Source: Porphyrobacter sp. SLTP (GTDB taxonomy: Bacteria > Pseudomonadota > Alphaproteobacteria > Sphingomonadales > Sphingomonadaceae). From it: 64,000 bases of DNA. This document shows positions 24,026 through 32,150 of this stretch, in pieces. The stretch spans positions 62,001-126,000 of the forward strand of contig NZ_JAAALE010000010.1 in the NCBI RefSeq assembly GCF_009905735.1. Direction: 5' to 3'. Each line of letters begins with the position of its first letter. Position 1 is the stretch's first letter. Both the position numbers and the translations under genes were made by a program. The notes beneath the pieces were generated by a model that did not search any database, was not told where the DNA came from, and saw only the letters and a program-made list of their open reading frames with translations.

Positions 24026-25360
24026 ATGATTTCGGCTTATCTGCGCGCTGGCCTTGCCGTGCTGACCGCGTGCCTGCTGGCGCCTTTCGCGCCGCTCGCC
24101 GCGCAGGAGGTGGTGTTTACCAATGTCCGGGTGTTCGATGGCACCGCCGACACCTTGTCTGCGCCGACCACCGTGGTGGTGCGCGGGAATGTCATCGCCG
24201 CGATCGGGCCTGACGCCGCGCCTGCCTCGCCGGAAGCGACCGTGATCGACGGCACGGGGCAGACCCTGATGCCCGGCCTGATCGACAACCACGTCCACAT
24301 GATGTTCAACAGCCTCTCCCCAGCCGAGATGGCCGCGCCGGACATGAGCCTTGAGAAGGTAATGACGCTCTCCGCCGCGCAATCGCGTGCGATGCTGCTG
24401 CGCGGTTTTACCGCGGTGCGCGATGTCGGCGGGCCCGCGTTCCAGCTGAAGCGGTTGATCGACAGCGGCAAGGTGATGGGCCCGCGCATCTGGCCGTCAG
24501 GGCCGATGATCTCGCAGACCTCGGGCCATGCCGACCTGCGGCATCCGAGCGAACCGTCGCGCCGCTTTTCCGGCAAAATGTCGAAGGCTGAGGAAATCTG
24601 GGCGAGCGTCGTCGCCGACGGCCGCGACGAAGTGCTGACCGCGGTGCGCGAGAACCTCAGGCTCGGCGCCAGCCAGATCAAGATCGCGGCCGGCGGGGGC
24701 ACGAGTTCGGAATATGATCCGCTCGACGTGACCCAATACACGCTCGACGAAATGAAGGCGGCGGTCGATGCCGCGTCTGACTGGAACACCTATGTCACGG
24801 TCCACGCCTATCACCCCAAATCGGTGCGCCGCGCGATCGAGGCGGGGGTGAAGGTGATCGAGCATGGCAACCTGCTCGATGAAGACACGCTCAAGCTGAT
24901 GGCGGAAAAGGGCATCTGGCTGTCAGGGCAGATGCTGGTCGATTCGACCGAGGCGATGGACCCCAAGCGGCGCGAGAAGAGAAAACCCGTGATCGAAGGG
25001 CAGAAGATCGTCTGGCCGATGGCGAAGCGGCTCGGCGTGAAGCTGGCGTGGGGCACGGACTTCCTGTTCGAGCCTGACCTCAATGCTCAGCAGAACGCCT
25101 ATATCCTGCGGCTGAAGCCCTATTTCACCCCCGCCGAACTGCTCAAGCTGGTGACCTCGGGCAATGCCGAACTGCTCGCCTTGTCCGGCCCGCGCACGCC
25201 TTATGAAGGGCGATTGGGCGTGGTCGAGCAGGGTGCGCTCGCCGATCTCATTCTGGTGCGCGGCGATCCCTTGGCCGATATCGACCTGATCGGCGATCCG
25301 GCGCGCAATTTCACCGTCATCATGAAGGACGGGGTGATCGTGAAAAGCGCTGCGGAATGA
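24026..25360 (+). CDS. Exported amidohydrolase (imidazolonepropionase/prolidase-like)
   Basis: 444 aa with a cleavable signal peptide (hydrophobic core LRAGLAVLTACLLAPFAP, cleavage near AAQEV). Metal ligands of the amidohydrolase superfamily are visible: HxH in DNHVHMM, His in TVHAYHP, EHGN, and Asp in WGTDF. A Lys in IKIAAGGG is in position to be carbamylated. The C terminus QGALADLILVRGDPL is typical of the family that includes Xaa-Pro dipeptidases such as Sgx9260. The substrate is probably a peptide or amide in the periplasm; this is inference. It starts at ATG 24026 after GAGGGGG, and the stop overlaps the next start (ATGA). Confidence 0.9.
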   Translation: MISAYLRAGLAVLTACLLAPFAPLAAQEVVFTNVRVFDGTADTLSAPTTVVVRGNVIAAIGPDAAPASPEATVIDGTGQTLMPGLIDNHVHMMFNSLSPAEMAAPDMSLEKVMTLSAAQSRAMLLRGFTAVRDVGGPAFQLKRLIDSGKVMGPRIWPSGPMISQTSGHADLRHPSEPSRRFSGKMSKAEEIWASVVADGRDEVLTAVRENLRLGASQIKIAAGGGTSSEYDPLDVTQYTLDEMKAAVDAASDWNTYVTVHAYHPKSVRRAIEAGVKVIEHGNLLDEDTLKLMAEKGIWLSGQMLVDSTEAMDPKRREKRKPVIEGQKIVWPMAKRLGVKLAWGTDFLFEPDLNAQQNAYILRLKPYFTPAELLKLVTSGNAELLALSGPRTPYEGRLGVVEQGALADLILVRGDPLADIDLIGDPARNFTVIMKDGVIVKSAAE

Positions 25361-26391
25361 TCCGCGCGGGCTGGCGGGCCGCTGCCTTGGCACTGGGGCT
25401 GGGTGGGTGCGTGTCCTATCCCGACGTGCCCGCGCCAGTCGCCGGAGTCGCGCCTGCGCCCGGCCCGGCCCCAGCCACGCTCAGCGTGATGACCTACAAT
25501 ATCGAAGGCCTCACCTGGCCCGCGCGCACCGGGCGAACACCGTTCCTTGAGGCGATGACAGCGGAATTCGCGCGGATGGAGCAGGCCGGTGTCCTGCCTG
25601 ACGTGATCCTGTTTCAGGAAGCCTTCAGCACCGCAGCGCTGCGCACCGCCACCTCGACCCCGCATCCTTATGTCGCACTCGGCCCGCGCGCGCCGACCCG
25701 TTCCGGCTTGCCCAAGACCCGCGATCCGGTGCTGCGCAAGCGCAACTATCTGCGCGGCGAGTGGGGCATCCGCTTCATGGGCAGCGGCATCGCCATCGCC
25801 TCGCGCTATCCGATCACGGCGGCCTATTCCCAGCCCTATGGGCCGACCTCCTGTGCGGGGTGGGATTGCCTCGCGAACAAGGGCGTGATGCTGGTGCGGA
25901 TCGCGGTGCCGGGACTCCCCGATCCCATCGAGATCGCCACCACCCACATGAACGCACAAGGCGCCTCCAAGGCCCCGCCGGAAAAGCACCTCGCCGCCCA
26001 CAACGCCCAGGCAGCCGAGCTGGCCGACTTCCTCGACCGGGTCAGCCAGGTCGCCAGCCCGCTGGTGCTGGCAGGTGATTTCAACATGCGCCGCAACCCC
26101 GCCCGGTTCGATGCTTTCGAGCAGCAGAACGGCTACCAACTGGCGCGCCGTTATTGCCTCGAAGCCCGTGCCGATCCGGCCAAGCCAGCCTGCGACATCC
26201 GCCTCAGCTTCGACGGGGACGAACCGTGGTTCGACACGCAGGACCTGCAAATCTACGATGACGGCGCACGCACGTTCCTCCGCCCGGTGCGGATCGAGGC
26301 GTGGTTTGACGGGCCGGATGCCGGTGGCAAGCTGTCAGATCACGACGCCTATGTGGTCACCTATGCGCTTCTTCCCGCCGACAGGCGCTGA
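25357..26391 (+). CDS. Endonuclease/exonuclease/phosphatase-fold lipoprotein
   Basis: 344 aa. A lipobox (LGLGGC, Cys at about residue 18) suggests a lipid-anchored, envelope-located protein. The fold markers are in order: MTYNIEG, LFQEAF with the metal Glu, THMN, LAGDFNM with catalytic Asp/Asn, and SDHDAYV at the end. The family covers phosphodiesterases and sphingomyelinase-like enzymes; an exported form may act on extracellular nucleic acids or phospholipids. It overlaps the amidohydrolase by four bases (ATGA), so the two exported hydrolases are probably made together. Confidence 0.88.
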   Translation: MIRAGWRAAALALGLGGCVSYPDVPAPVAGVAPAPGPAPATLSVMTYNIEGLTWPARTGRTPFLEAMTAEFARMEQAGVLPDVILFQEAFSTAALRTATSTPHPYVALGPRAPTRSGLPKTRDPVLRKRNYLRGEWGIRFMGSGIAIASRYPITAAYSQPYGPTSCAGWDCLANKGVMLVRIAVPGLPDPIEIATTHMNAQGASKAPPEKHLAAHNAQAAELADFLDRVSQVASPLVLAGDFNMRRNPARFDAFEQQNGYQLARRYCLEARADPAKPACDIRLSFDGDEPWFDTQDLQIYDDGARTFLRPVRIEAWFDGPDAGGKLSDHDAYVVTYALLPADRR

Positions 26392-26394
26392 GGC

Positions 26395-27096
26395 TTACCG
26401 CCGTCGGAACCGGAAGTACCACACTTCGTGCCCATAGACCGTGCGGGCCTTGTGTTCGTAGCGGGTCTCCGGCCAGCCTGACGGGCGCACCTGCCAGTCG
26501 GCGGGTTTCTCCACCACCCATTCGAACAGGTCGGTGTGGCGCTGCATCACCATCAGCGCGTAGCGCAGGTACACCGCGTGGTCGGTGCCGAACCGGAATT
26601 CGCCGCCGGGCTTCATCTTGGCAGCGAGCAGCTTGATCGGACCGTCGTTGACCATGCGCCGCTTGGCATGGCGCGCCTTGGGCCAAGGGTCGGGGTGGAG
26701 CAGATAGGCCATCGTGAGCGCGCCATCGGGGATGCGCTGGAGCACCTCCAGCGCGTCGCCGTGATGCAACCGGATGTTGGCGAGGCGCTGGTCGGCGACA
26801 TGGGTCAACGCCTGCGCCACGCCGTTGACGAAGGGCTCTGCGCCGATGAAGCCGTGATCGGGCAGCAAATCGGCGCGATAGGCGAGATGCTCACCCCCGC
26901 CGAAGCCGATCTCGAAATGCAGCGGGCGCGAATCGCTGAACAGGATCTCGCTCGTCACCGGGCCTTCGGCAGGCACAGAAATCTGCGGCAGGAGGGTATC
27001 GACCAACCCCTGCTGATACTTGCGCAACTTCTTCCCGACCGAGCGGCCATAAAGCCGCGCAATGGTGGTCGGATCGCCTTCCTTGAACGCTGTCAT
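26395..27096 (-). CDS. trmB: tRNA (guanine-N7-)-methyltransferase
   Basis: About 233 aa. It methylates G46 of tRNA using S-adenosylmethionine. FEIGFGGGEHL is the SAM-binding motif I and HPDPWPKARHAKRR is the diagnostic TrmB motif (usually FPDPWPK). The C-terminal TRYEHKA segment matches the family end TxYE. ATG 27096 is used; the upstream extension to 27153 is not conserved-looking. It converges on the nuclease-fold lipoprotein gene with three bases between stops. In many relatives trmB sits beside metK; here metK is about 12 kb away. Confidence 0.95.
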   Translation of the reverse strand: MTAFKEGDPTTIARLYGRSVGKKLRKYQQGLVDTLLPQISVPAEGPVTSEILFSDSRPLHFEIGFGGGEHLAYRADLLPDHGFIGAEPFVNGVAQALTHVADQRLANIRLHHGDALEVLQRIPDGALTMAYLLHPDPWPKARHAKRRMVNDGPIKLLAAKMKPGGEFRFGTDHAVYLRYALMVMQRHTDLFEWVVEKPADWQVRPSGWPETRYEHKARTVYGHEVWYFRFRRR

Positions 27097-27180
27097 GGGG
27101 CGGGCGCTTGGCACGCAGCCCGTCGCGGCACAAGAAAATCGTGCTGGACGCACGGCGGCGCCTTGTGGTGATCAGAGCCG

Positions 27181-27987
27181 ATGACGACCCCGTCCCCCAT
27201 CTGTGCCGAGGTGCTCAACCACAAGGAGCTCGAAGTCCTGCGCCTGCTGGCGGCGGGGCACACGGTGAAGTCGATCGCTGCCGGGCTGGATCGCTCGGAA
27301 GCGTCGATCAACGAGCGGCTGCGCGAGGCGCGGCGCAAGACCGGGGTGGGCAGCAGCCGCGAACTGGCGCGGCTGCTTGATGCCCAGAAAATCTGGGACA
27401 GGAAAATCGATCTGTTCCCTGGCGAACCTTCCGCCGAGGAACCGTCCGTGCCCCGCCGAAAGGGGTTCGAATGGACGAAAGGAAAGATCGCCATGGCTTT
27501 CATGCTCCCCGCTGCTGCTCTGGGCCTTGCACTGGTTGCAGGCACCATGACCATGCCCGAGGCTGCCGAAACCGCGCAGGCCGCTGCCACACCGCTCGCC
27601 GGGCGCTGGTCGCTCGATGTGGCGCGGCTCCCCGAGAACGAGCGTCCTCTCGCGGTGACGATCACCTTCACGCCGCAAGTCGACGGGCGATTGCATACGC
27701 TGGTGTGGGTCGAGAACCGCGACGGCGCGAAAATCAAAGCCGAATCGACTGCGGCGCTAGATGGGGTGGCGGTGCCGGTGGGCGGCTCGATGGCGGAAAT
27801 CGATTCGGTCGCGCTGCGCCAGCCGGAGCCCGATACGCTGGTGATGACGCTCGCCAAGGACGGCCAGCGCGTTTCGACGCGGGTCTATACGGTTGCGAAG
27901 GACGGTCGGACCATGACCGAAACGATCGTCTGGGCGAACGGGGATATGCCCGAGCCCAAGGCCATCGTCTTCAACCGCGTAGGATGA
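27181..27987 (+). CDS. Membrane-anchored LuxR-type HTH protein
   Basis: 268 aa. Residues about 9-70 form a LuxR/GerE-type helix-turn-helix (LNHKELEVLRLLAAGHTVKS, then ASINERLREARRKTG). After a linker, residues 101-123 form one transmembrane segment (GKIAMAFMLPAAALGLALVA). About 145 residues follow that should lie in the periplasm: GRWSLDVARLP, a beta-rich stretch, and LVMTLAKDGQRVSTRVYTV, which resembles lipocalin-like or DUF-type domains in sphingomonad hypotheticals. This layout suggests a one-component transcription factor that senses an envelope signal. Ligand and targets are unknown. It is divergent from trmB with 84 bases between starts. Confidence 0.8.
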   Translation: MTTPSPICAEVLNHKELEVLRLLAAGHTVKSIAAGLDRSEASINERLREARRKTGVGSSRELARLLDAQKIWDRKIDLFPGEPSAEEPSVPRRKGFEWTKGKIAMAFMLPAAALGLALVAGTMTMPEAAETAQAAATPLAGRWSLDVARLPENERPLAVTITFTPQVDGRLHTLVWVENRDGAKIKAESTAALDGVAVPVGGSMAEIDSVALRQPEPDTLVMTLAKDGQRVSTRVYTVAKDGRTMTETIVWANGDMPEPKAIVFNRVG

Positions 27988-27993
27988 AAAGCA

Positions 27994-28023
27994 GAACGCC
28001 CGGAGCCAAGGCCCCGGGCGTTC
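27994..28023 (+). terminator. Stem-loop after the LuxR-type gene
   Basis: GAACGCCCGG and CCGGGCGTTC form a perfect ten-base stem around a ten-base loop, seven bases after the stop codon. There is no clear T run, so it may be a weak terminator or an mRNA-end hairpin. Confidence 0.7.
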
Positions 28024-28042
28024 AAATCTCATGGCACTGTGC

Positions 28043-28103
28043 CGGCCCGTCAGGGCCGCAAGGCCGACCGGCCGCCCGCAGGCGCTCGATCCCGCAGGGA
28101 TCG
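28043..28103. repeat. Chain of short hairpins, possible dispersed palindromic element
   Basis: CGGCCC-GTCA-GGGCCG (28043-28058) and CGATCCC-GCA-GGGATCG (28087-28103) bracket a GC-rich block. On the minus strand that block reads GCGCCTGCGGGCGGCCG, a 17-base match to 32023-32039. It lies between convergent genes. It may belong to a dispersed intergenic repeat family, but two copies in a GC-rich window are not proof. Confidence 0.4.
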
Positions 28104-28148
28104 AACCGCGCCGAGGACGAGGGCGAGGAGGCGCCCTCGAAAAACAGA

Positions 28149-28844
28149 TTACGCCGCTTCGACCACCGCTTCGTCGTCGCGCAGCACATAGCCACGGCCC
28201 CACACGGTTTCGATGTAGTTCTCGCCGCCGCACGCCAGCGACAGCTTCTTGCGCAGCTTGCAGATGAACACGTCGATGATCTTGAGTTCCGGCTCGTCCA
28301 TCCCGCCATAGAGGTGGTTGAGGAACATTTCCTTGGTCAGCGTGGTGCCCTTGCGGAGCGAGAGCAGCTCCAGCATCGCATATTCCTTGCCGGTGAGGTG
28401 CACGCGGGCGCCATCGACTTCGACCGTCTTGGCGTCGAGGTTCACCGCCAGCTTGCCGGTGCGGATGACCGACTGCGAGTGACCCTTCGAACGGCGCACC
28501 ACAGCATAGATGCGGGCGACCAGTTCTTCGCGGTGGAACGGCTTGGTGACGTAATCGTCCGCGCCGAAGCCGAAGCTGCGGATCTTCGAATCCATCTCGG
28601 AAATGCCCGAAAGGATCAGCACCGGCGTCTGCACCTTGGCGACGCGCAGCTTCTTGAGCACGTCATAGCCATGCATATCGGGCAGGTTCAGGTCGAGCAG
28701 GATGATGTCGTAATCATACAGCTTGCCGAGATCCAAACCTTCCTCGCCGAGGTCGGTCGAATAGACATTGAAGCCTTCGGTGGTGAGCATCAGCTCGATC
28801 GCCTTGGCAGTGGTCGGTTCGTCTTCGATCAGCAGAACGCGCAT
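28149..28844 (-). CDS. ctrA: Cell cycle response regulator CtrA
   Basis: 231 aa OmpR-type response regulator, the master cell-cycle regulator of alphaproteobacteria. The receiver domain has the acidic pocket IEDEP and phospho-acceptor Asp51 in [13 protein letters not shown]. The winged-helix domain contains [20 protein letters not shown] and ends [10 protein letters not shown] plus GRGYVLRD, closely matching CtrA of Caulobacter. The C-terminal tail is EAVVEAA; in Caulobacter a terminal Ala-Ala is the ClpXP degron, so the AA here suggests regulated proteolysis (inference). Its upstream region contains GANTC sites and a CtrA-like half-site pair, described separately. Confidence 0.98.
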   Translation of the reverse strand: MRVLLIEDEPTTAKAIELMLTTEGFNVYSTDLGEEGLDLGKLYDYDIILLDLNLPDMHGYDVLKKLRVAKVQTPVLILSGISEMDSKIRSFGFGADDYVTKPFHREELVARIYAVVRRSKGHSQSVIRTGKLAVNLDAKTVEVDGARVHLTGKEYAMLELLSLRKGTTLTKEMFLNHLYGGMDEPELKIIDVFICKLRKKLSLACGGENYIETVWGRGYVLRDDEAVVEAA

Positions 28845-28897
28845 CTTAGTCCCCTGTCTGTCCCCTGGTAACCCCTGCTTAGGAGAGGTTGCCGTCT

Positions 28898-28976
28898 GTT
28901 AACCACGCCACTTCTCACCAAAAAAGGTTAATAAGAAGTTTAGCGCGTTAACGTTTTGAAGTGAGTCTTTCGAGTC
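28898..28976 (-). promoter_or_regulatory. ctrA upstream region with GANTC and TTAA-type motifs
   Basis: TTAA-N7-TTTA at 28928-28942 differs by one base from the CtrA consensus TTAA-N7-TTAA. GTTAAC palindromes lie at 28898-28903 and 28947-28952. Two GAGTC sequences (28963-28967 and 28972-28976) are GANTC sites for the methylase CcrM, only nine bases apart and about 120-130 bases upstream of the start codon. In Caulobacter, ctrA P1 is controlled by CcrM methylation and by CtrA itself. Promoter positions here are not determined. Confidence 0.55.
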
Positions 28977-29047
28977 ACACCGCCGCAGCAGCGAATTATC
29001 GCGCAGGGTGAGACGTTTACGTATGGGTCGCCCCTTGCAGGCAAATC

Positions 29048-30547
29048 CTAAGACGCGCCCGCCAGCTTCTTGGCCCGCCGCCGCTCGGCGCTGGAGCCCA
29101 GCCCGATCGCCTCGCGATATTTCGCCACGGTGCGCCGCGCGAGGTCGAAGCCTTCTTTCTGGAGCATTTCGGCAAGCTGTTGGTCGGACAGGATATTCTT
29201 GGCGGTTTCGGCGTCGATCAGTGCCTTGATGCGGGACTTGATCGCGGCAGAGGACGCGCCTTCGCCGTCGGCTGAGGCGACCCCGCTCGTGAAGAAATAC
29301 TTCAGCTCGAACGTCCCGCGCGCGCAGGCGAGGTACTTGTTGCTGGTCACCCGGCTGACCGTGCTTTCGTGCATTTCGATCTTCTCGGCCACTTCGCGCA
29401 AGGTGAGCGGGCGCAGTTCGGACACACCGCGGCGGAAAAAGCCGTCCTGCTGCTTCACGATTTCCGCAGCGGTTTTGAGAATCGTCTTCTGCCGCTGGTC
29501 GAGCGCGCGAATCAGCCAATGCGCGTCGGCAAGCTTCTCCTTGAGCCAGCCTTGCGATTCCTTGCTGGTCGCCCCGGCGTTCAATTCGACGAAGTAGCCG
29601 CGATTGACGATCAGCTTGGGCAGGGTGTCCTCGTTAAGCGCAATGTCCCACCCGCCCGCCGCATTGGCGGTGATCAGGATGTCGGGCACGACGGAGCTGC
29701 TGTCGGACGGCATGAAGGTGAGGCCGGGGCGCGGGTTGTAGCTGCGCAGTTCGCGCAGCATGTCGGCGAAATCCTCGTCATCGACGCGGCACAGGCGCTT
29801 CAACCGCTCGACTTCGCCGCGCGCGACCAGATCGAGATTGCTGATGAGCGCGGCCATGCAAGGGTCATAACGATCCGCCTCGCGCGCCTGGATCGCGATG
29901 CATTCGGCGAGATTGCGTGCGCCCACGCCGGTGGGGTCGAGCGACTGCACCAGCGTCAGCGCCGCTTCGGCCTCGAACAGCTCCACCCCCAGATCATCGG
30001 CGACTTCATCGATCGGCGTGCCAAGGTAGCCCGCATCATCAAGCAGCCCGATGATGTGGCGCGCGATGAACCCGGTGCGCGGATCGCTGGTGAGCGCGCC
30101 GATCTGCCCTTCGAGATGTTCGGACAGCGTGATTTCCGCAGCGCGCAGTTGCTCCCAGTCGGGCGCGTCATCGAAGTCGCCACCAGACCCGCCGGCCGCC
30201 GCGCCCCATTCGGCATCGCGGGCATTGCGCGCTTCCCCGTCGCCGGTGTCCCAGTCACGATCCACCGAGGACAGATCGAGCGGCGCGTCGCCTTCGCCCC
30301 CGCCGCGCAGCATCAATTCATCGGCAGGCGCGTCCTCACCCGGGGGGGCAGCGACCTCGATCCGTTCCGGCTCTCCCACATCGGCGGGCCCGCCGGTGTC
30401 GAGCAGCGGATTGGCCTCCAGCGCCTCGGCAATGAAGCTTTCGATTTCGAGGTTTGACGCCGCCAGCAGCTTGATCGCCTGCTGCAACTGCGGCGTCATC
30501 ACCAACGATTGCGATTGCCTCAGGTCAAGGCGGGGACCTAATGCCAT
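29048..30547 (-). CDS. rpoN: RNA polymerase sigma-54 factor
   Basis: 499 aa. Directs polymerase to -24/-12 promoters that need an AAA activator. Region I is the Gln/Leu-rich N terminus (LRQSQSLVMTPQLQQAIKLL), and an acidic region II follows to about residue 130. The core-binding domain and the HTH region are complete. The diagnostic RpoN box ARRTVAKYRE is at about 470-479. It starts about 12 bases downstream of the lptB stop on the same strand, the usual alphaproteobacterial order. None of the commonly attached genes (hpf, ptsN) follows; ctrA does instead. Confidence 0.97.
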   Translation of the reverse strand: MALGPRLDLRQSQSLVMTPQLQQAIKLLAASNLEIESFIAEALEANPLLDTGGPADVGEPERIEVAAPPGEDAPADELMLRGGGEGDAPLDLSSVDRDWDTGDGEARNARDAEWGAAAGGSGGDFDDAPDWEQLRAAEITLSEHLEGQIGALTSDPRTGFIARHIIGLLDDAGYLGTPIDEVADDLGVELFEAEAALTLVQSLDPTGVGARNLAECIAIQAREADRYDPCMAALISNLDLVARGEVERLKRLCRVDDEDFADMLRELRSYNPRPGLTFMPSDSSSVVPDILITANAAGGWDIALNEDTLPKLIVNRGYFVELNAGATSKESQGWLKEKLADAHWLIRALDQRQKTILKTAAEIVKQQDGFFRRGVSELRPLTLREVAEKIEMHESTVSRVTSNKYLACARGTFELKYFFTSGVASADGEGASSAAIKSRIKALIDAETAKNILSDQQLAEMLQKEGFDLARRTVAKYREAIGLGSSAERRRAKKLAGAS

Positions 30548-30558
30548 GCCAATCAGCG

Positions 30559-31335
30559 CTAGAGCGTGAAGCTCTCACCGAGATAGAGCCGCCGCACGTT
30601 CTCGTCCGCCACCAGTTCCTGGGGGGAGCCCGCGAACAGCACCTGCCCGCCATAGATGATGCAGGCGCGGTCAACGATATCGAGCGTTTCGCGCACGTTG
30701 TGATCGGTGATCAGCACGCCGATGCCGCGCTGCTTGAGGTCTTTCACGAGATCGCGGATGTCGCTGATCGAGAGCGGGTCGATCCCTGCGAAGGGCTCGT
30801 CCAGCAGCATGATCGAGGGCTTGGCCGCCAGCGCGCGGGCAATCTCGCAACGCCGCCGCTCCCCGCCCGATAGCGCCATCGCCGGCGATTCGCGCAGGCG
30901 GGTGAGGCCGAACTCGTCGAGCAGCCGCTCAAGCTCGCTGGCGCGGGTCGCCGCATCAGGCTCGCCCAGTTCGAGCACGCAGGCGATATTCTGCTCCACG
31001 GTCATCCCGCGGAAGATGCTGGTTTCCTGCGGCAGATAGCCCAGCCCGAGGATCGCGCGGCGATACATCGGCAGCTTGGTCACATCCTCGCCGTCCATCA
31101 GGATGCGGCCCGAATCCGGCTTCACCAGCCCCATGATCGAATAAAAGCAGGTGGTCTTGCCCGCGCCATTGGGGCCGAGCAGGCCGAACACCTCGCCCTT
31201 GGCCACCTCGAAGGAGATATCGGTCAGCACCGCGCGCTTGTCGTAGCTTTTGGCGATCGAGATCACTTCAAGGCCGCTGCCGAGCGGCTGAACCGGCGCT
31301 GCCTCGCTGGGCGGATCGGAAAGGGTCGTGGTCAT
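30559..31335 (-). CDS. lptB: LPS export ABC transporter ATP-binding protein
   Basis: 258 aa cytoplasmic ATPase that powers lipopolysaccharide transport through LptFG and the LptC-LptA bridge. Walker A GPNGAGKT is at 54-61, the signature LSGGE at 155-159 and Walker B IMLLDEPFAGID at 175-186; the Q-loop is in LGYLPQE. The N terminus is about 15 residues longer than in E. coli. ATG 31335 is chosen, since the in-frame extension to 31437 looks non-coding. rpoN follows directly. lptA and lptC, often next to lptB, are not in this window, so they must lie elsewhere. Confidence 0.96.
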   Translation of the reverse strand: MTTTLSDPPSEAAPVQPLGSGLEVISIAKSYDKRAVLTDISFEVAKGEVFGLLGPNGAGKTTCFYSIMGLVKPDSGRILMDGEDVTKLPMYRRAILGLGYLPQETSIFRGMTVEQNIACVLELGEPDAATRASELERLLDEFGLTRLRESPAMALSGGERRRCEIARALAAKPSIMLLDEPFAGIDPLSISDIRDLVKDLKQRGIGVLITDHNVRETLDIVDRACIIYGGQVLFAGSPQELVADENVRRLYLGESFTL

Positions 31336-31522
31336 GTGTCTGGGAGCTTTAGCAGCCTTCGAGCCGCAGAAAAGGGGCGCGAGGCGTTTGGCAGGATTTT
31401 TGCTTAGTGCTGACCAATCGACGTCGTCCTGTCGCAACGCCCGGCAAAGCCCGCGTCATTTGAGCAACTTGTGCCTCGTTCTGTGCGTTTGGCGCAACAA
31501 AATGGCGGATTTCCGCGCCTTC

Positions 31523-31551
31523 TTGCAACCTTGCAGAAGCTTTGCGATACT
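31523..31551 (+). promoter_or_regulatory. Candidate sigma-70-type promoter for the small membrane protein gene
   Basis: TTGCAA (31523-31528), a 17-base spacer and GATACT (31546-31551) give a plausible -35/-10 pair about 37 bases upstream of the start at 31588. Assigned by eye. Confidence 0.45.
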
Positions 31552-31587
31552 GCCCGGATCACAACAGACCGTTGGGGAGCGGCCAGC

Positions 31588-31965
31588 ATGATGAAATCCA
31601 ATGAGCAGGGCAAAAGCCAGGCACTGTCCGCCACGCGGGCGCGGGACTGGCGCAAGGCGATGAGCGATCATGTCGCTTACGGTCTGCTGGTCTATACGGC
31701 GCTGCAAATCTTCGTGACGGTCAAGGCGCTGGCGGAAGGCACGTCGAGCCTGCTGCCCTATCTCGCGCTGATCGTGCTGGTGGCCGGGATTATCCCGGTG
31801 TGCCGCTGGTTCGAAAAGCGCTGGTCGGTGCTGAGCGATGCCGAAGCCATCGACCCCGCCTACGCCCCCGCGTTCAAGCGCGATGTGATGACCCTGTGGG
31901 CGCTGGCGATCGGGTTGCCCTTCGGTCTGACGCTGGTGTTCAAGGCCGTTTTGAGCCTGTTCTAG
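31588..31965 (+). CDS. Small membrane protein, function unknown
   Basis: 125 aa with a polar N terminus of about 25 residues and three likely transmembrane segments (about 30-50, 57-75 and 103-123). The first two Met codons are adjacent (31588 and 31591), and GGGGAGCGG lies about ten bases upstream. A promoter-like sequence precedes it. I do not recognise the family. It is divergent from lptB and is followed by 185 bases before ppa, which is convergent. Confidence 0.72.
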   Translation: MMKSNEQGKSQALSATRARDWRKAMSDHVAYGLLVYTALQIFVTVKALAEGTSSLLPYLALIVLVAGIIPVCRWFEKRWSVLSDAEAIDPAYAPAFKRDVMTLWALAIGLPFGLTLVFKAVLSLF

Positions 31966-32022
31966 GCGGTGAGCGGGCCTCCGCCCGCCCATCCTCTGCT
32001 CTGTTTCTTCGCTACGCTATCG

Positions 32023-32065
32023 GCGCCTGCGGGCGGCCGTTGGCCTGGCGGTCGCTAAAGCGACC
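32023..32065. repeat. GC-rich intergenic element with terminal hairpin
   Basis: GCGCCTGCGGGCGGCCG (32023-32039), also found inverted at 28069-28085, is followed by a perfect hairpin GGTCGCT-AA-AGCGACC at 32050-32065. It lies between two convergent genes, so it may serve as a terminator or be a copy of a dispersed repeat. Confidence 0.4.
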
Positions 32066-32150
32066 GATCCCAGCGCATATCAACCAGGATTGGATGAAAT
32101 CGGTCTCTCCCCATCCGATCCGGACGGGGAGGGACTTGGAGGGCAGAACC

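Noticed and set aside
28087..28110. Sequence resembling a tRNA T-arm (GGGATCGAACC)
   Set aside because: No acceptor stem, D-arm or anticodon arm around it; part of a hairpin chain instead.
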